The notes under the pieces were generated by a model that worked only from the letters and a program-made list of their open reading frames with translations, did no database searches and had not been told where the DNA came from. This document shows positions 10,759 through 19,467 of a stretch of 64,000 nt of DNA, in pieces. This stretch comes from JANQSS01 sp965249735. Its GTDB lineage: Bacteria > Bacteroidota > Bacteroidia > Chitinophagales > Saprospiraceae. Location: positions 186,001 to 250,000 of the forward strand of contig CBDFMS010000024.1 of the NCBI GenBank assembly GCA_965249735.1, in the 5' to 3' direction. The translations under genes were made by a program, and so were the position numbers. Numbering within the stretch: position 1 is the stretch's first letter; each line of letters opens with the position of its first letter.

Positions 10759-10781
10759 CCGGACAGAATTATATTTGTTCG

Positions 10782-10789
10782 CAAATCTA
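10782..10789 (-). promoter_or_regulatory. candidate -7 box (TAGATTTG) of the glycan operon
   Basis: On the minus strand this reads TAGATTTG followed by CG, matching the Bacteroidota -7 consensus TAnnTTTG. It ends 23 bases before the chosen ATG of the glycosidase, giving a short leader and arguing against the longer reading frame starting at 10830. I could not find a convincing -33 TTG at the usual distance, so this is only a candidate. Confidence 0.35.
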
Positions 10790-11352
10790 TATAAATCAAA
10801 GGGGGCTAGCAGCATAATACAACCCATCACGTATTCATCACGTCATTATTTTTTACTGTTTTTTACTACATCAAAATTGTTCGGCAATTCTCATAAATGA
10901 TTGATAATTAAATAGATATGATACAAAATTGCTTTCTCATTCTGAAATCAGTTCAATATTGTTGTGAATCCAGTGGTCAAAATGCATTAGGTTGATAGGA
11001 AGTCCCACTAAAATCAATTATGTGCAGTTATTAATGATCATTTGGACCAAGCGCGTGGATAGAGAAGGGGTTTCACCAGTTGGAGGTCGTTTGAATATGT
11101 TTAATTGTCTGACCTCCAGATTCAAGATTTAGTCAACTCAGTGAATGACAGATCTACCGACAAATGGTCTGATTGCTGCAAAACCGGAATAAGGCATCCC
11201 ACATAATAATAAAATAGCTCCTCTGATTGTGAAGGAACTGCGATTTGATACAGCGCCTATAAAAAGAAAAGTTGATCAGGCAAGGCAGCACTCATTTGCC
11301 ACATCCCTGCCTTTAGGTCCTAATGAAAATCTGCTTCTCTAATTTAACCGAG
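10790..11352. other. non-coding stretch upstream of the glycan operon
   Basis: About 560 bases between the glycan operon and the regulator gene, both on the minus strand. Stops interrupt all frames and no family is recognisable. The one structure I see is a perfect 8-base inverted repeat, TGGAGGTC at 11081-11088 and GACCTCCA at 11111-11118, with a 22-base loop. It has no T-run and could be an operator or the remnant of a leader hairpin. Since the regulator gene ends here and the operon starts here, regulator binding sites are expected in this stretch. Confidence 0.4.
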
Positions 11353-14286
11353 TCAGATATCCGTTATAAAAGCAACGAGATTTGTGTTTGAGTCAAGACT
11401 CAGCTTCTTTCTTAGCCTATAGCGGCTAATTTCTACACCTCTTACTGAAATATTCAATAGTGGTGCAATCTCCTTGGTAGATAAATTCATTCGCAAGTAA
11501 GCGCATAATTTTTGATCTTTCGGAGATAGTTCAGGATGTTTTTTTCGTAGATTTTTGAAAAAGTTTTCGTGGACTTGATCGAAATAGAGTTCAAATTGAT
11601 TCCAGTTGTCATCTTGTTGAATGTCATATTCAATCGTTCTGGAGATTTCTTTAAGTTTCTTTTTATTCTCTGACGGCAAATCTTTTACCAAAGAATTCAG
11701 ATCGTTTTTTATTTTCATGAGTATTTCACTCTTCTGGACGAGGTGCATTGTGGTGGATGCGAGTTGGCTATTCTTGTGATTGATGTCAGCCAGCAATTTT
11801 TCATTATTTAATTTATTTACTTCGACTTCAGATTTCTCGACTTCTTTTTTAAACTCAGCTTCTTTGAGTTCAAACTTTCTTCTTTGTTCGATTTTGTCAG
11901 AATCTGCTTTTTTCTTTTCTCTTTTTGAAATTAAATTAATCAATAAGGTCAGGAAAAGTAATGGTAATAAAAAATAGGTGATTTTCGCCCAAATTGTTGC
12001 ATGCCATGGGGGTGAGATGGAAAAAGAATATATGTCCTCAGAACTAATTTTGCCATATGCATTTCGTGCCTGGACCATAAATGAATAATCTCCATAATTC
12101 AAATTGGTATATTCTTTTTCAGTTTTAGGTGACCAGGCAGACCACTCATTTTGAAATCCCTCAAGTTTATATCGGTAATATAAATGATTAATTTTTTCAT
12201 AATAAGGTGCCGAAAATGAAAATCGAAAGTCGTTCATTCGCGGCTTGAAAACATCGTTCGCATCACTACCTCCATCTATGGTCGTTCCGTATGATACAAT
12301 TGAATCTCCCTTTGTGGTCAGAGTTACCTGGCGAATTAAAATTCGAAATGGGAATTCTATGTTTTTTGGTTGACTCGGGTTATAATGAAGAAAGCCCTTC
12401 TTTGTACCAATAAATATGTGCTTGTCATCATGGGCATAAACATGCTGAAAGCCGTCAACAAGATCTTCATGAATTTGATTGAAGTATGAAATTTCCAACT
12501 TATTAAATACACCTTTTTCTTTTACTTTAAGTACGCCGAACTCAGAATCAATGGAGAACCAAACATTTCCAAGTTCATCTTCGATCAAACGGTGGACATC
12601 TCGATTTTCTCCAAATATATTAACGAAGTTTTCATGAGGATTAAATCTGTCATTTTTACTATCGTATTGATAGACACCTTGAGGGGTTGTGAAAATAACT
12701 TCATCCCGGATTTTGGCGACATCAATAAATAGGTTTACCGGCAATCCATACGAGGTATCATAGGAGGTAAGCCGCTTAATCCGACCGGGATCTTCTGAAA
12801 GTTCTATTTTGTAAAGCCCTTTATAGGCGTGTGAAACCCAAATATATCCATCGTCGTCTTGTTCGAAGATGCGCGCGGACTCGTCAAATCCGTCAATTTT
12901 ATTGGAATATTCCCAAATTGAATTATCAGAATTATTTGCCCCTTTTGAAATTACTTCCTTATATAAATGGATACCGGAGTATGTTCCTTCTATGGCATAT
13001 CCGGGATTTGAAACGAGCCGGGTAAATTTCCATGAACCCTGAATATCAGAAAAGGGAATAATCGCATTACCTCTTATGTAAGACGCGCCATTATGTTGGC
13101 TTAAAATAGTAGCTGATTGAAAATCATTAATATTCCAGACTTGACCAACAGCTTCCTGAACCGGTTTTAAACTACCCGATTTTGAAGCCTGCAAATTGCT
13201 TCTCCAGTCAAAAGAGTACAGCCCTTGATTGGTGCCCAGGTATAATTTATTGCCCTTGATGATAGAGGCATACCCAGTGCCTTCAATTCCTTCTTTCGAT
13301 TGAATGACTGTAATTGGAGAATAAATTTCTGCATAGTCGATACCATTATCCAAGCCGAGCCATAAATTTTGTTGAATATCCTGGCAGATGCTGAGTATGG
13401 TATTATTTTGTAACCCATTGTCCTTGTTGAGATGGAGTTGCAATTGTCCTTCGGGATTGATCACTATCAATCCATTCTGGGAGGTGCCAATAGCATAATT
13501 ACCATTGCTAAGTTGAACGGCACAATAGGCCAAATTTGTTGCTAAAAAGTTGGAAGTCTCGGTTTTCCAGGGTCTGATTCCAGTTTCGTCTCGAATGAAA
13601 AGACCATTGGCAGCAGTTATTATGATGTCCTTGTCTGCGCTATCGGATAAGAATGCAACTACACGAGACTCAATATGTTGTTTGCTGAATGGGATTGGTA
13701 ACAAACGGTCGCCTTGCCAGGTGAATAACCCCTCATCCAACACCTGGATAATCAGTTCCCCACGGGAATGAAAGAAGTTCTCAAATCTTCCACGCTCTGG
13801 TGTTATAACCTCTATCGTCTCATTTATTAGCTTGAAAACGGCCTTTTCAGAACAAAAAAATACGGATTCCTCTTGACGGAAGACTTTCCAGATATCCTCG
13901 AAACTCTTGTACTCAGAAGGAATGAGATGAGATAAAGAATGATATTGATTTTTACCATTATTGTCAGAAGCAAAGTATCCAAATTCACTTTGACCGCCGA
14001 CATATATCTTCTCGTCAGAAGAATAATCGATCGATCGAACGATGGTGCGGTTAGGGAGTTGATAAAGTTGCCAATTCGTGCCATCAAACTCGATCAACCC
14101 CTTATTATTTCCAAAATACATGATCCCGCGGCCATCTTGCACAATAGCCCAATTCTGTGTTTCTGCACGATAATCGGACCGATAGAAGTTCGTAATGATG
14201 GGAGAGCCAATCACAGGGGATTGAGCAACCAGGCTACCCGTCAGGGTGCATAACATGATACACACGGTTAGAAGTCTATTCATCAT
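11353..14286 (-). CDS. membrane-anchored regulator: beta-propeller sensor, Y_Y_Y domain, coiled coil, LuxR-type HTH
   Basis: 977 residues. There is a signal peptide at 1-22 (LCTLTGSLVAQ). A long periplasmic two-component-regulator-type propeller (about 30-680) shows repeats such as NWAIVQDGRGIMYFGNNKGL and ISICQDIQQNLWLGLDNGID. A Y_Y_Y domain follows (about 690-755, YYRYKLEGFQNEWSAW). One membrane helix is near 760-782 (YFLLPLLFLTLLINLIS). A basic coiled coil spans about 785-870. The C-terminal LuxR/GerE-type helix-turn-helix includes LSTKEIAPLLNISVRGVEIS at about 920-950. There is no histidine kinase or receiver domain, so this is a direct membrane-bound transcription factor rather than a hybrid two-component protein. 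Next to SusCD it most likely senses a glycan fragment in the periplasm and controls the adjacent operon and/or the divergent repeat protein. Confidence 0.88.
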   Translation of the reverse strand: MMNRLLTVCIMLCTLTGSLVAQSPVIGSPIITNFYRSDYRAETQNWAIVQDGRGIMYFGNNKGLIEFDGTNWQLYQLPNRTIVRSIDYSSDEKIYVGGQSEFGYFASDNNGKNQYHSLSHLIPSEYKSFEDIWKVFRQEESVFFCSEKAVFKLINETIEVITPERGRFENFFHSRGELIIQVLDEGLFTWQGDRLLPIPFSKQHIESRVVAFLSDSADKDIIITAANGLFIRDETGIRPWKTETSNFLATNLAYCAVQLSNGNYAIGTSQNGLIVINPEGQLQLHLNKDNGLQNNTILSICQDIQQNLWLGLDNGIDYAEIYSPITVIQSKEGIEGTGYASIIKGNKLYLGTNQGLYSFDWRSNLQASKSGSLKPVQEAVGQVWNINDFQSATILSQHNGASYIRGNAIIPFSDIQGSWKFTRLVSNPGYAIEGTYSGIHLYKEVISKGANNSDNSIWEYSNKIDGFDESARIFEQDDDGYIWVSHAYKGLYKIELSEDPGRIKRLTSYDTSYGLPVNLFIDVAKIRDEVIFTTPQGVYQYDSKNDRFNPHENFVNIFGENRDVHRLIEDELGNVWFSIDSEFGVLKVKEKGVFNKLEISYFNQIHEDLVDGFQHVYAHDDKHIFIGTKKGFLHYNPSQPKNIEFPFRILIRQVTLTTKGDSIVSYGTTIDGGSDANDVFKPRMNDFRFSFSAPYYEKINHLYYRYKLEGFQNEWSAWSPKTEKEYTNLNYGDYSFMVQARNAYGKISSEDIYSFSISPPWHATIWAKITYFLLPLLFLTLLINLISKREKKKADSDKIEQRRKFELKEAEFKKEVEKSEVEVNKLNNEKLLADINHKNSQLASTTMHLVQKSEILMKIKNDLNSLVKDLPSENKKKLKEISRTIEYDIQQDDNWNQFELYFDQVHENFFKNLRKKHPELSPKDQKLCAYLRMNLSTKEIAPLLNISVRGVEISRYRLRKKLSLDSNTNLVAFITDI

Positions 14287-14679
14287 TACGATTCTTTCCT
14301 GCTAATCGATACAAGATTATCATTGAGAAAGTAGAAAGTATTCCTCTTACAAGTATAAGGCTTTGTAAACAAATGAATTAGCATTTTAGATCTTGGTGGT
14401 GGCTGATAATTGATGTAGTACTGATGTACTCTATGTTACAAGCGACGTACGCAAGATGTAGGGTCAAATTCAGCTTCCACCCAGTTCAAAACGATATTTG
14501 CGTCCAAGTCGATTTTGGAACTGATATAGCTGAATTATGATCCCACAGAAAAATTTTTGCAACGCTATTTGAAATTTTACATAACAACTTGAAAAGCTCA
14601 GGGAATCTGTTACAGGCAAACTGAAACAAATTTTATAATACAAATAATACTACTTACATCACTTAAAAAGACTTATAAC
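14287..14679. other. divergent regulatory region between regulator and repeat-protein genes
   Basis: 393 bases separating two divergently transcribed genes, so it must hold both promoters. I found no clean TAnnTTTG on either strand. One local structure stands out: TGATGTA occurs twice at 14411-14417 and 14422-14428, eleven bases apart (one helical turn), and AGTAC/GTACT forms a short inverted repeat at 14417-14430. That could be an operator for the LuxR-type regulator encoded on the left, but the evidence is thin. Confidence 0.3.
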
Positions 14680-17016
14680 ATGAAGCATTTTACTCTTTTC
14701 TTACTCTTATTCTTTAGTCTATCTGCGGTGGCACAATTCAATCCACCAGTACATTTTGAGGCCGACACAACAAATTTCAGTCTTGTTGATTTTGGAGAGA
14801 ACGCGTCATCCATCGTGGTTGACCCTACTGATGGGACTAACAATGTGGCTATGTCTATAAAAACGAGTGCTGCGATGACTTGGGCGGGTACGAGTTTGGA
14901 CGACAATGGATTTACAAATCCACTTCCTTTTAGCAATCAGACTACTATTATGACAGTCCGTGTATGGTCACCGGATGCGAATACACCGATACTTCTAAAA
15001 GCTGAGGATTCAAATGATCCGACGAAAAGTGTAGAAACACTTACAAATACGACAATGGCAGGTGCGTGGGAAACCCTGACATTTGATTTTAGTGACGAGG
15101 CGCCCGGCACAGCAGTCCTAAATTTGGCAAATAGCTACAATAAAGTTTCGATCTTTTTCAATTTTGGAACTGACGGAGCTACAGCCGGAGAAAAGACCTA
15201 TTTCTGGGATGATGTACAATTTGTTATGACCGGACCGCCACCATTCAATCCGCCAGTACATTTTGAGGCCGACACAGCGAACTTCAGTCTTGTTGATTTT
15301 GGAGAGAACGCATCATCCATCGTAGTCGATCCGACAGATGCGAATAACAATGTAGCCATGTCGATAAAAACAAGTGCTGCGATGTCATGGGCAGGTACAA
15401 GTTTGAATGCCAATGGATTCACAAACCCATTGCCATTTACAAGTCAATCTACGACCATGACAGTCCGTGTATGGTCACCGGATGCGAATACACCGATACT
15501 TCTAAAAGCTGAGGATTCAAATGATCCGACGATAAGTGTAGAAACTCTTACGAATACGACAATGGCAGGTGCGTGGGAAACCCTGATATTTGATTTTAGT
15601 AACGAGGCGCCCGGCACTGCGGCCCTTAATTTGGCGAATAGCTACAATAAGGTTTCTGTCTTTTTCAATTTTGGAACTGACGGAGCCACAGCAGGAGAGA
15701 AGACCTATTTCTGGGATGATGTACAATTTGTCATGACCGGACCGCCACCATTTGATCCACCAGTACATTTTGAGGCCGACACAGCGAATTTTGCCTTAGC
15801 AGATTTCGGAGGCAATGCATCCTCTTTTGTCGTTGATCCTACAAATGCGAATAACAATGTAGCCATGTCGATAAAAACGGGTGCTGCGATGACATGGGCA
15901 GGAACGAGTTTGGACGCTGATGGATTCACAAGTCCATTGCCATTTACCATGACAGAAACAACGATGACAGTCCGTGTTTGGTCACCGGATGCGAATACAC
16001 CGGTGAGACTAAAAGCGGAAGATTCGAGTGACCCTACAATTTCTGTGGAGACTGAGGTGAGCACCACTATGGCAGGTGCCTGGGAAACTCTAACATTTGA
16101 TTTTAGTGATGAGGCAGCCGGTACAGCAGCCCTTAATTTGGCTAATAGCTATAATAAGGTATCAGTCTTTTTCAATTTTGGAACCGATGGAGCTACCGCC
16201 GGAGAAAAGACCTATTTTTGGGATGATGTACAATTTGTCATGACCGGACCGCCACCATTCGATCCACCGGTACATTTTGAGGCCGACACTGCAAATTTTG
16301 CCTTAGCGGATTTCGGTGGCAATGCATCCTCTTTTGTCGTTGATCCGACAGATGCGACAAACAATGTGGCTATGTCGATAAAAACGAGTGCTGCGCAGAC
16401 ATGGGCAGGAACGAGTTTGGACGCTGATGGCTTCACAAATCCATTGCCATTTACCATGACAGAAACAACTATGACAGTCCGTGTGTGGTCACCCGACGCG
16501 AATACACCGGTGAGACTAAAAGCGGAAGATTCGAGTGATCCTACAATTTCTGTGGAGACTGAGGTGAACACCACTATGGCAGGTGCCTGGGAAACCCTAA
16601 CATTTGATTTTAGTGATGAGGCAGCCGGTACAGCAACCCTTAATTTGGCTAATAGTTATAATAAGGTTTCAGTCTTTTTCAATTTTGGAACCGATGGAGC
16701 TACCGCCGGAGAGAAGACCTATTTTTGGGATGATGTACAATTTGGAGGAAATGTCGCTACAAATAATCTGGACGCATCTGAACATGGTATTCAATTATCG
16801 CCGAACCCAACGAGGGATATCCTACGAATCGATTTGCCGGAAGCCATAAGTGGTTTAGATAAAATATATATTTATGACATGAATGGCTTGATGGTAAAAT
16901 CCCTGACTGGTGAGCACAACCAGGTTGATCTGTCGAACTTGTCAACCGGGATGTATTTCATCATGATGAATACGGGCGAGTCCAGTTATACAGAAAGAAT
17001 ATTGTTGGTAAAATAA
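14680..17016 (+). CDS. T9SS-secreted protein of four near-identical 169-residue repeats (putative glycan-binding)
   Basis: 778 residues: a signal peptide (1-18, FFSLSAVAQ), then four repeats of exactly 169 residues. Each begins (F)NPPVHFEADT or DPPVHFEADT, contains MTVRVWSPDANTP and MAGAWETLTFDF, and closes with GEKTYFWDDVQF. After residue about 690 a linker leads to a T9SS type-A tail (LSPNPTRDILRIDLPE and LSTGMYFIMMNTGESSYTER). The repeat is beta-rich and resembles accessory domains found on GH16-type laminarinases of marine Bacteroidota, so binding of a beta-glucan at the cell surface is an inference. No catalytic domain is present. Four binding modules on one surface-exported chain would increase avidity. 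It is divergent from the regulator and ends at a clear terminator, so it is a single-gene transcript. Confidence 0.8.
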   Translation: MKHFTLFLLLFFSLSAVAQFNPPVHFEADTTNFSLVDFGENASSIVVDPTDGTNNVAMSIKTSAAMTWAGTSLDDNGFTNPLPFSNQTTIMTVRVWSPDANTPILLKAEDSNDPTKSVETLTNTTMAGAWETLTFDFSDEAPGTAVLNLANSYNKVSIFFNFGTDGATAGEKTYFWDDVQFVMTGPPPFNPPVHFEADTANFSLVDFGENASSIVVDPTDANNNVAMSIKTSAAMSWAGTSLNANGFTNPLPFTSQSTTMTVRVWSPDANTPILLKAEDSNDPTISVETLTNTTMAGAWETLIFDFSNEAPGTAALNLANSYNKVSVFFNFGTDGATAGEKTYFWDDVQFVMTGPPPFDPPVHFEADTANFALADFGGNASSFVVDPTNANNNVAMSIKTGAAMTWAGTSLDADGFTSPLPFTMTETTMTVRVWSPDANTPVRLKAEDSSDPTISVETEVSTTMAGAWETLTFDFSDEAAGTAALNLANSYNKVSVFFNFGTDGATAGEKTYFWDDVQFVMTGPPPFDPPVHFEADTANFALADFGGNASSFVVDPTDATNNVAMSIKTSAAQTWAGTSLDADGFTNPLPFTMTETTMTVRVWSPDANTPVRLKAEDSSDPTISVETEVNTTMAGAWETLTFDFSDEAAGTATLNLANSYNKVSVFFNFGTDGATAGEKTYFWDDVQFGGNVATNNLDASEHGIQLSPNPTRDILRIDLPEAISGLDKIYIYDMNGLMVKSLTGEHNQVDLSNLSTGMYFIMMNTGESSYTERILLVK
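14737..16743 (+). repeat. four tandem 507-bp coding repeats
   Basis: Units start at 14737, 15244, 15751 and 16258, each exactly 507 bases later. The last unit ends about 16743, before the T9SS linker. Units 1-2 and units 3-4 are more alike within each pair (for example ANFSLVDFGEN against ANFALADFGGN), which suggests duplication of a two-unit block or successive duplication. Long stretches are identical at the DNA level, so copy number could change by recombination and short-read assemblies could misjudge it. Confidence 0.95.
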
Positions 17017-17037
17017 TCTAATTTCAATGTTTTTTGA

Positions 17038-17078
17038 AAACCTCCGATTTTAATATTAAGTCGGAGGTTTTTTATTTT
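17038..17078 (+). terminator. Rho-independent terminator after the repeat protein
   Basis: A perfect 10-base stem, AAACCTCCGA (17038-17047) and TCGGAGGTTT (17061-17070), with a 13-base AT-rich loop, runs into a T-rich tract (TTTATTTTTA). It lies 22 bases after the stop codon at 17016. Confidence 0.88.
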
Positions 17079-17313
17079 TATTGAAGGCTACGCCGGGAAT
17101 AAGAGTTGTGCATAATGAAATTACTTCATTCCTTCAAGGTTGGAATATTGATCCGAAGAGATCATATTAAACGCAACAGTCAAAATAAATGAAATTGAGA
17201 CCCAATTATTTACTATTTTGCGATACTTTAATAAGCAGTACATTTTCAATTCATCTTGTGTGTTGATACCACATAAATCCTTGAAATTCTCCGTACCGAT
17301 ATAATTAAGAACT

Positions 17314-18876
17314 ATGACAAATTTTTCTACGGTTGATCTTATTGTTTTCGTAGGGTATATACTCGCTATGATGGCTTTAGGATTGTATTTGTCCCGCGTT
17401 TCAGGGAATAAAACAACACAGGATTATTTTCTTGCAAGCAAATCATTACCCTGGTGGGCAGTCGGTGGATCTTTGATAGCATCGAATATATCGGCTGAGC
17501 AATTTATTGGGATGTCCGGATCAGGTTATGTGGTCGGTATGGCAATAGCCTCCTATGAATTGATGGCCGCCCTGACATTGATCATCGTGGCCAAATATTT
17601 CCTTCCAATCTTTTTGAAGAAAGGGATCTATACCATGCCACAATTTTTAGAAGAGCGCTTCGATGGTCGAGTAAAATCGATGATGGCTGTGTTTTGGGTC
17701 TTACTTTTCGTGTTTGTCAATATTACATCTGTTTTATATCTGGGCTCTTTAGCTATTGAAACTATCCTCGGTATCGACATGATCTATGGCATCATTGGGC
17801 TAGCCATTTATGCCGCATCATTCTCCATATTTGGAGGACTGAAGGCCGTTGTTTGGACCGATGTTGTTCAGGTCGTTGTACTGATTTTTGGAGGTTTACT
17901 TACCACATATCTTGTTATGGACGCCATGGAAGGAAGTCTTTTTGGCGGATTATCATCGTTAATTGAAAAAGCACCTGAAAAATTTGACATGATATTGGAC
18001 AAAGGTCACGCGGAGTATAAAAACCTGCCGGGCATCAGTGTCCTCATCGGTGGTATGTGGATAGCCAATTTATATTATTGGGGTAACAATCAATATATTA
18101 TTCAGCGTGCACTAGGTGCCAAGAGTTTGAAAGAAGCACAAAAAGGGACTGTTTTTGCAGCCTTTATGAAAGTATTATTACCTCTTATCGTGGTCATTCC
18201 CGGCATTGCTGCATTTGTTTTGGGTGCTGATATTGCCAAACCGGATCAGGCCTATCCCTGGGTGCTGAGCAATTATGTGACAGTCGGGTTTAAAGGACTT
18301 GCTTTTGCCGCATTGGTAGCAGCAATCGGGTCTTCATTGAGCTCCATGGTCAATAGTACGTCCACGATCTTTACTCTGGATATCTATAAACCATTTATCA
18401 AACGAAATAAGGCATCTGAAAGTCATTTGGTTCGAATAGGTAAAACTGCCTCAGCTGGCGCTTTGATCATAGGATGTATTGTTGCACCTGCACTTGGTGC
18501 CCTTGACCAGGCCTTTCAATATATTCAGGAATATACAGGATTTATTAGCCCGGGGGTCGTGGCCATTTTCCTTTTCGGCTTTTTCTGGAAAAAGACATCC
18601 GCTAACGCAGCATTTTTAGTGGTGTTATTATCAATTCCATTGTCCCTGGGGATGAAATTGGGGTTTCCAGGCTTGCCCTTTATTGACCGGATGGGAATTA
18701 CATTTTTAATATGTGCGCTATTGCTAATTGTAATTTCATATGTGGACAATGGTAGTCAGGATGATAGCAAACAAATTGAATTGAATCCCGGATTATTTAA
18801 AACTGATATGACATTTAATATTGGGGCTTTAGTGGTGATGGGCTTGCTGGCAGTAATTTATACCGTTTGGTGGTAG
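17314..18876 (+). CDS. SSS-family sodium/solute symporter (SGLT-like)
   Basis: 520 residues with about 13-14 membrane helices, normal for the family. Near the N-terminus are FLASKSLPWWAVGGSLIASN and ISAEQFIGMSGSGYVVGMA, the helix-1/2 region that shapes the Na+ site in SGLT-type symporters. Further on are GGLKAVVWTDVVQVVVLIFG and WIANLYYWGNNQYIIQRALG, both strongly typical of sodium/sugar members. It couples Na+ entry to uptake of a small solute, here plausibly a sugar released by the neighbouring glycan locus. It lies about 300 bases after the terminator of the repeat protein with its own upstream region, so it is probably separately transcribed. I see no defect. The solute is not readable. 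Confidence 0.92.
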   Translation: MTNFSTVDLIVFVGYILAMMALGLYLSRVSGNKTTQDYFLASKSLPWWAVGGSLIASNISAEQFIGMSGSGYVVGMAIASYELMAALTLIIVAKYFLPIFLKKGIYTMPQFLEERFDGRVKSMMAVFWVLLFVFVNITSVLYLGSLAIETILGIDMIYGIIGLAIYAASFSIFGGLKAVVWTDVVQVVVLIFGGLLTTYLVMDAMEGSLFGGLSSLIEKAPEKFDMILDKGHAEYKNLPGISVLIGGMWIANLYYWGNNQYIIQRALGAKSLKEAQKGTVFAAFMKVLLPLIVVIPGIAAFVLGADIAKPDQAYPWVLSNYVTVGFKGLAFAALVAAIGSSLSSMVNSTSTIFTLDIYKPFIKRNKASESHLVRIGKTASAGALIIGCIVAPALGALDQAFQYIQEYTGFISPGVVAIFLFGFFWKKTSANAAFLVVLLSIPLSLGMKLGFPGLPFIDRMGITFLICALLLIVISYVDNGSQDDSKQIELNPGLFKTDMTFNIGALVVMGLLAVIYTVWW

Positions 18877-18975
18877 TAGTAGCCTGTCGCACGTCGACCA
18901 GTCTTTTTGATTGCTTTCTCGATTAATTCGAATACCCCTTATCTTACATGAATATTTACAATTAAAAATCATGGC

Positions 18976-19401
18976 ATGCGTAAAATTAGATCGACGTTGG
19001 TAGAAAAAATGGCATTTGATAATCAGATTGACAATCACATTGTAAGAACTGATGCAAAACCTCCACTGGGTGATGATACAGGTTCCGGACCAAAAACGCT
19101 CTTGCTTGCGGCATTAGCAGCGTGCAGCGGCATAGATGTCGTTTCACTTCTCAATAAAATGAGAGTAAATTTCACAAGCTTTGATATTGATGTAGAAGCT
19201 GATTTGACAGACGAACATCCAAGGGTATTTTCACATATTCGCATGACCTATCGCATAAATGGCCATAAACTCAAAGCCGCTAAAATCGATCGGGCTGTTG
19301 AATTATCACAACATAAATATTGTGGCGTTTCGGCCATGTTGCGAAAAAACAGCCCAATTGATTATAAAATAATCTTAACGGACGATATGCCGCAGGAATA
19401 A
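18976..19401 (+). CDS. OsmC/Ohr-family protein
   Basis: 141 residues. The two family cysteines are in LAALAACSGIDVVSLL (about residue 54) and HKYCGVSAML (about 115), with DAKPPLGDDTGSGPKTLLLA ahead of the first, as in YhfA/OsmC members. Such proteins reduce organic hydroperoxides using the paired cysteines, in the cytosol. The ATG at 18976 is chosen because the one at 18971 is in another frame that stops quickly. No operon partner is evident: the symporter ends about 100 bases before it and the next gene is on the other strand. Confidence 0.88.
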   Translation: MRKIRSTLVEKMAFDNQIDNHIVRTDAKPPLGDDTGSGPKTLLLAALAACSGIDVVSLLNKMRVNFTSFDIDVEADLTDEHPRVFSHIRMTYRINGHKLKAAKIDRAVELSQHKYCGVSAMLRKNSPIDYKIILTDDMPQE

Positions 19402-19467
19402 TACAAACAGATGTACTTTATTTTCTACCAGCCTCCATTCTTCGTTGGTTTGCATGAATGGTTCGAA

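Noticed and set aside
10759..10830. Upstream in-frame start of the secreted glycosidase
   Set aside because: The extension delays the signal peptide by 24 residues and would cover the candidate -7 box; the ATG at 10758 fits better.
15198..16574. Minus-strand open frames repeated across the four 507-bp units
   Set aside because: They recur once per repeat as shadows of the plus-strand gene and have no start signals or homology.
14737..16743. Possible CRISPR-like or satellite array
   Set aside because: The repeats are long, contiguous and in frame within one coding sequence, with no spacers.
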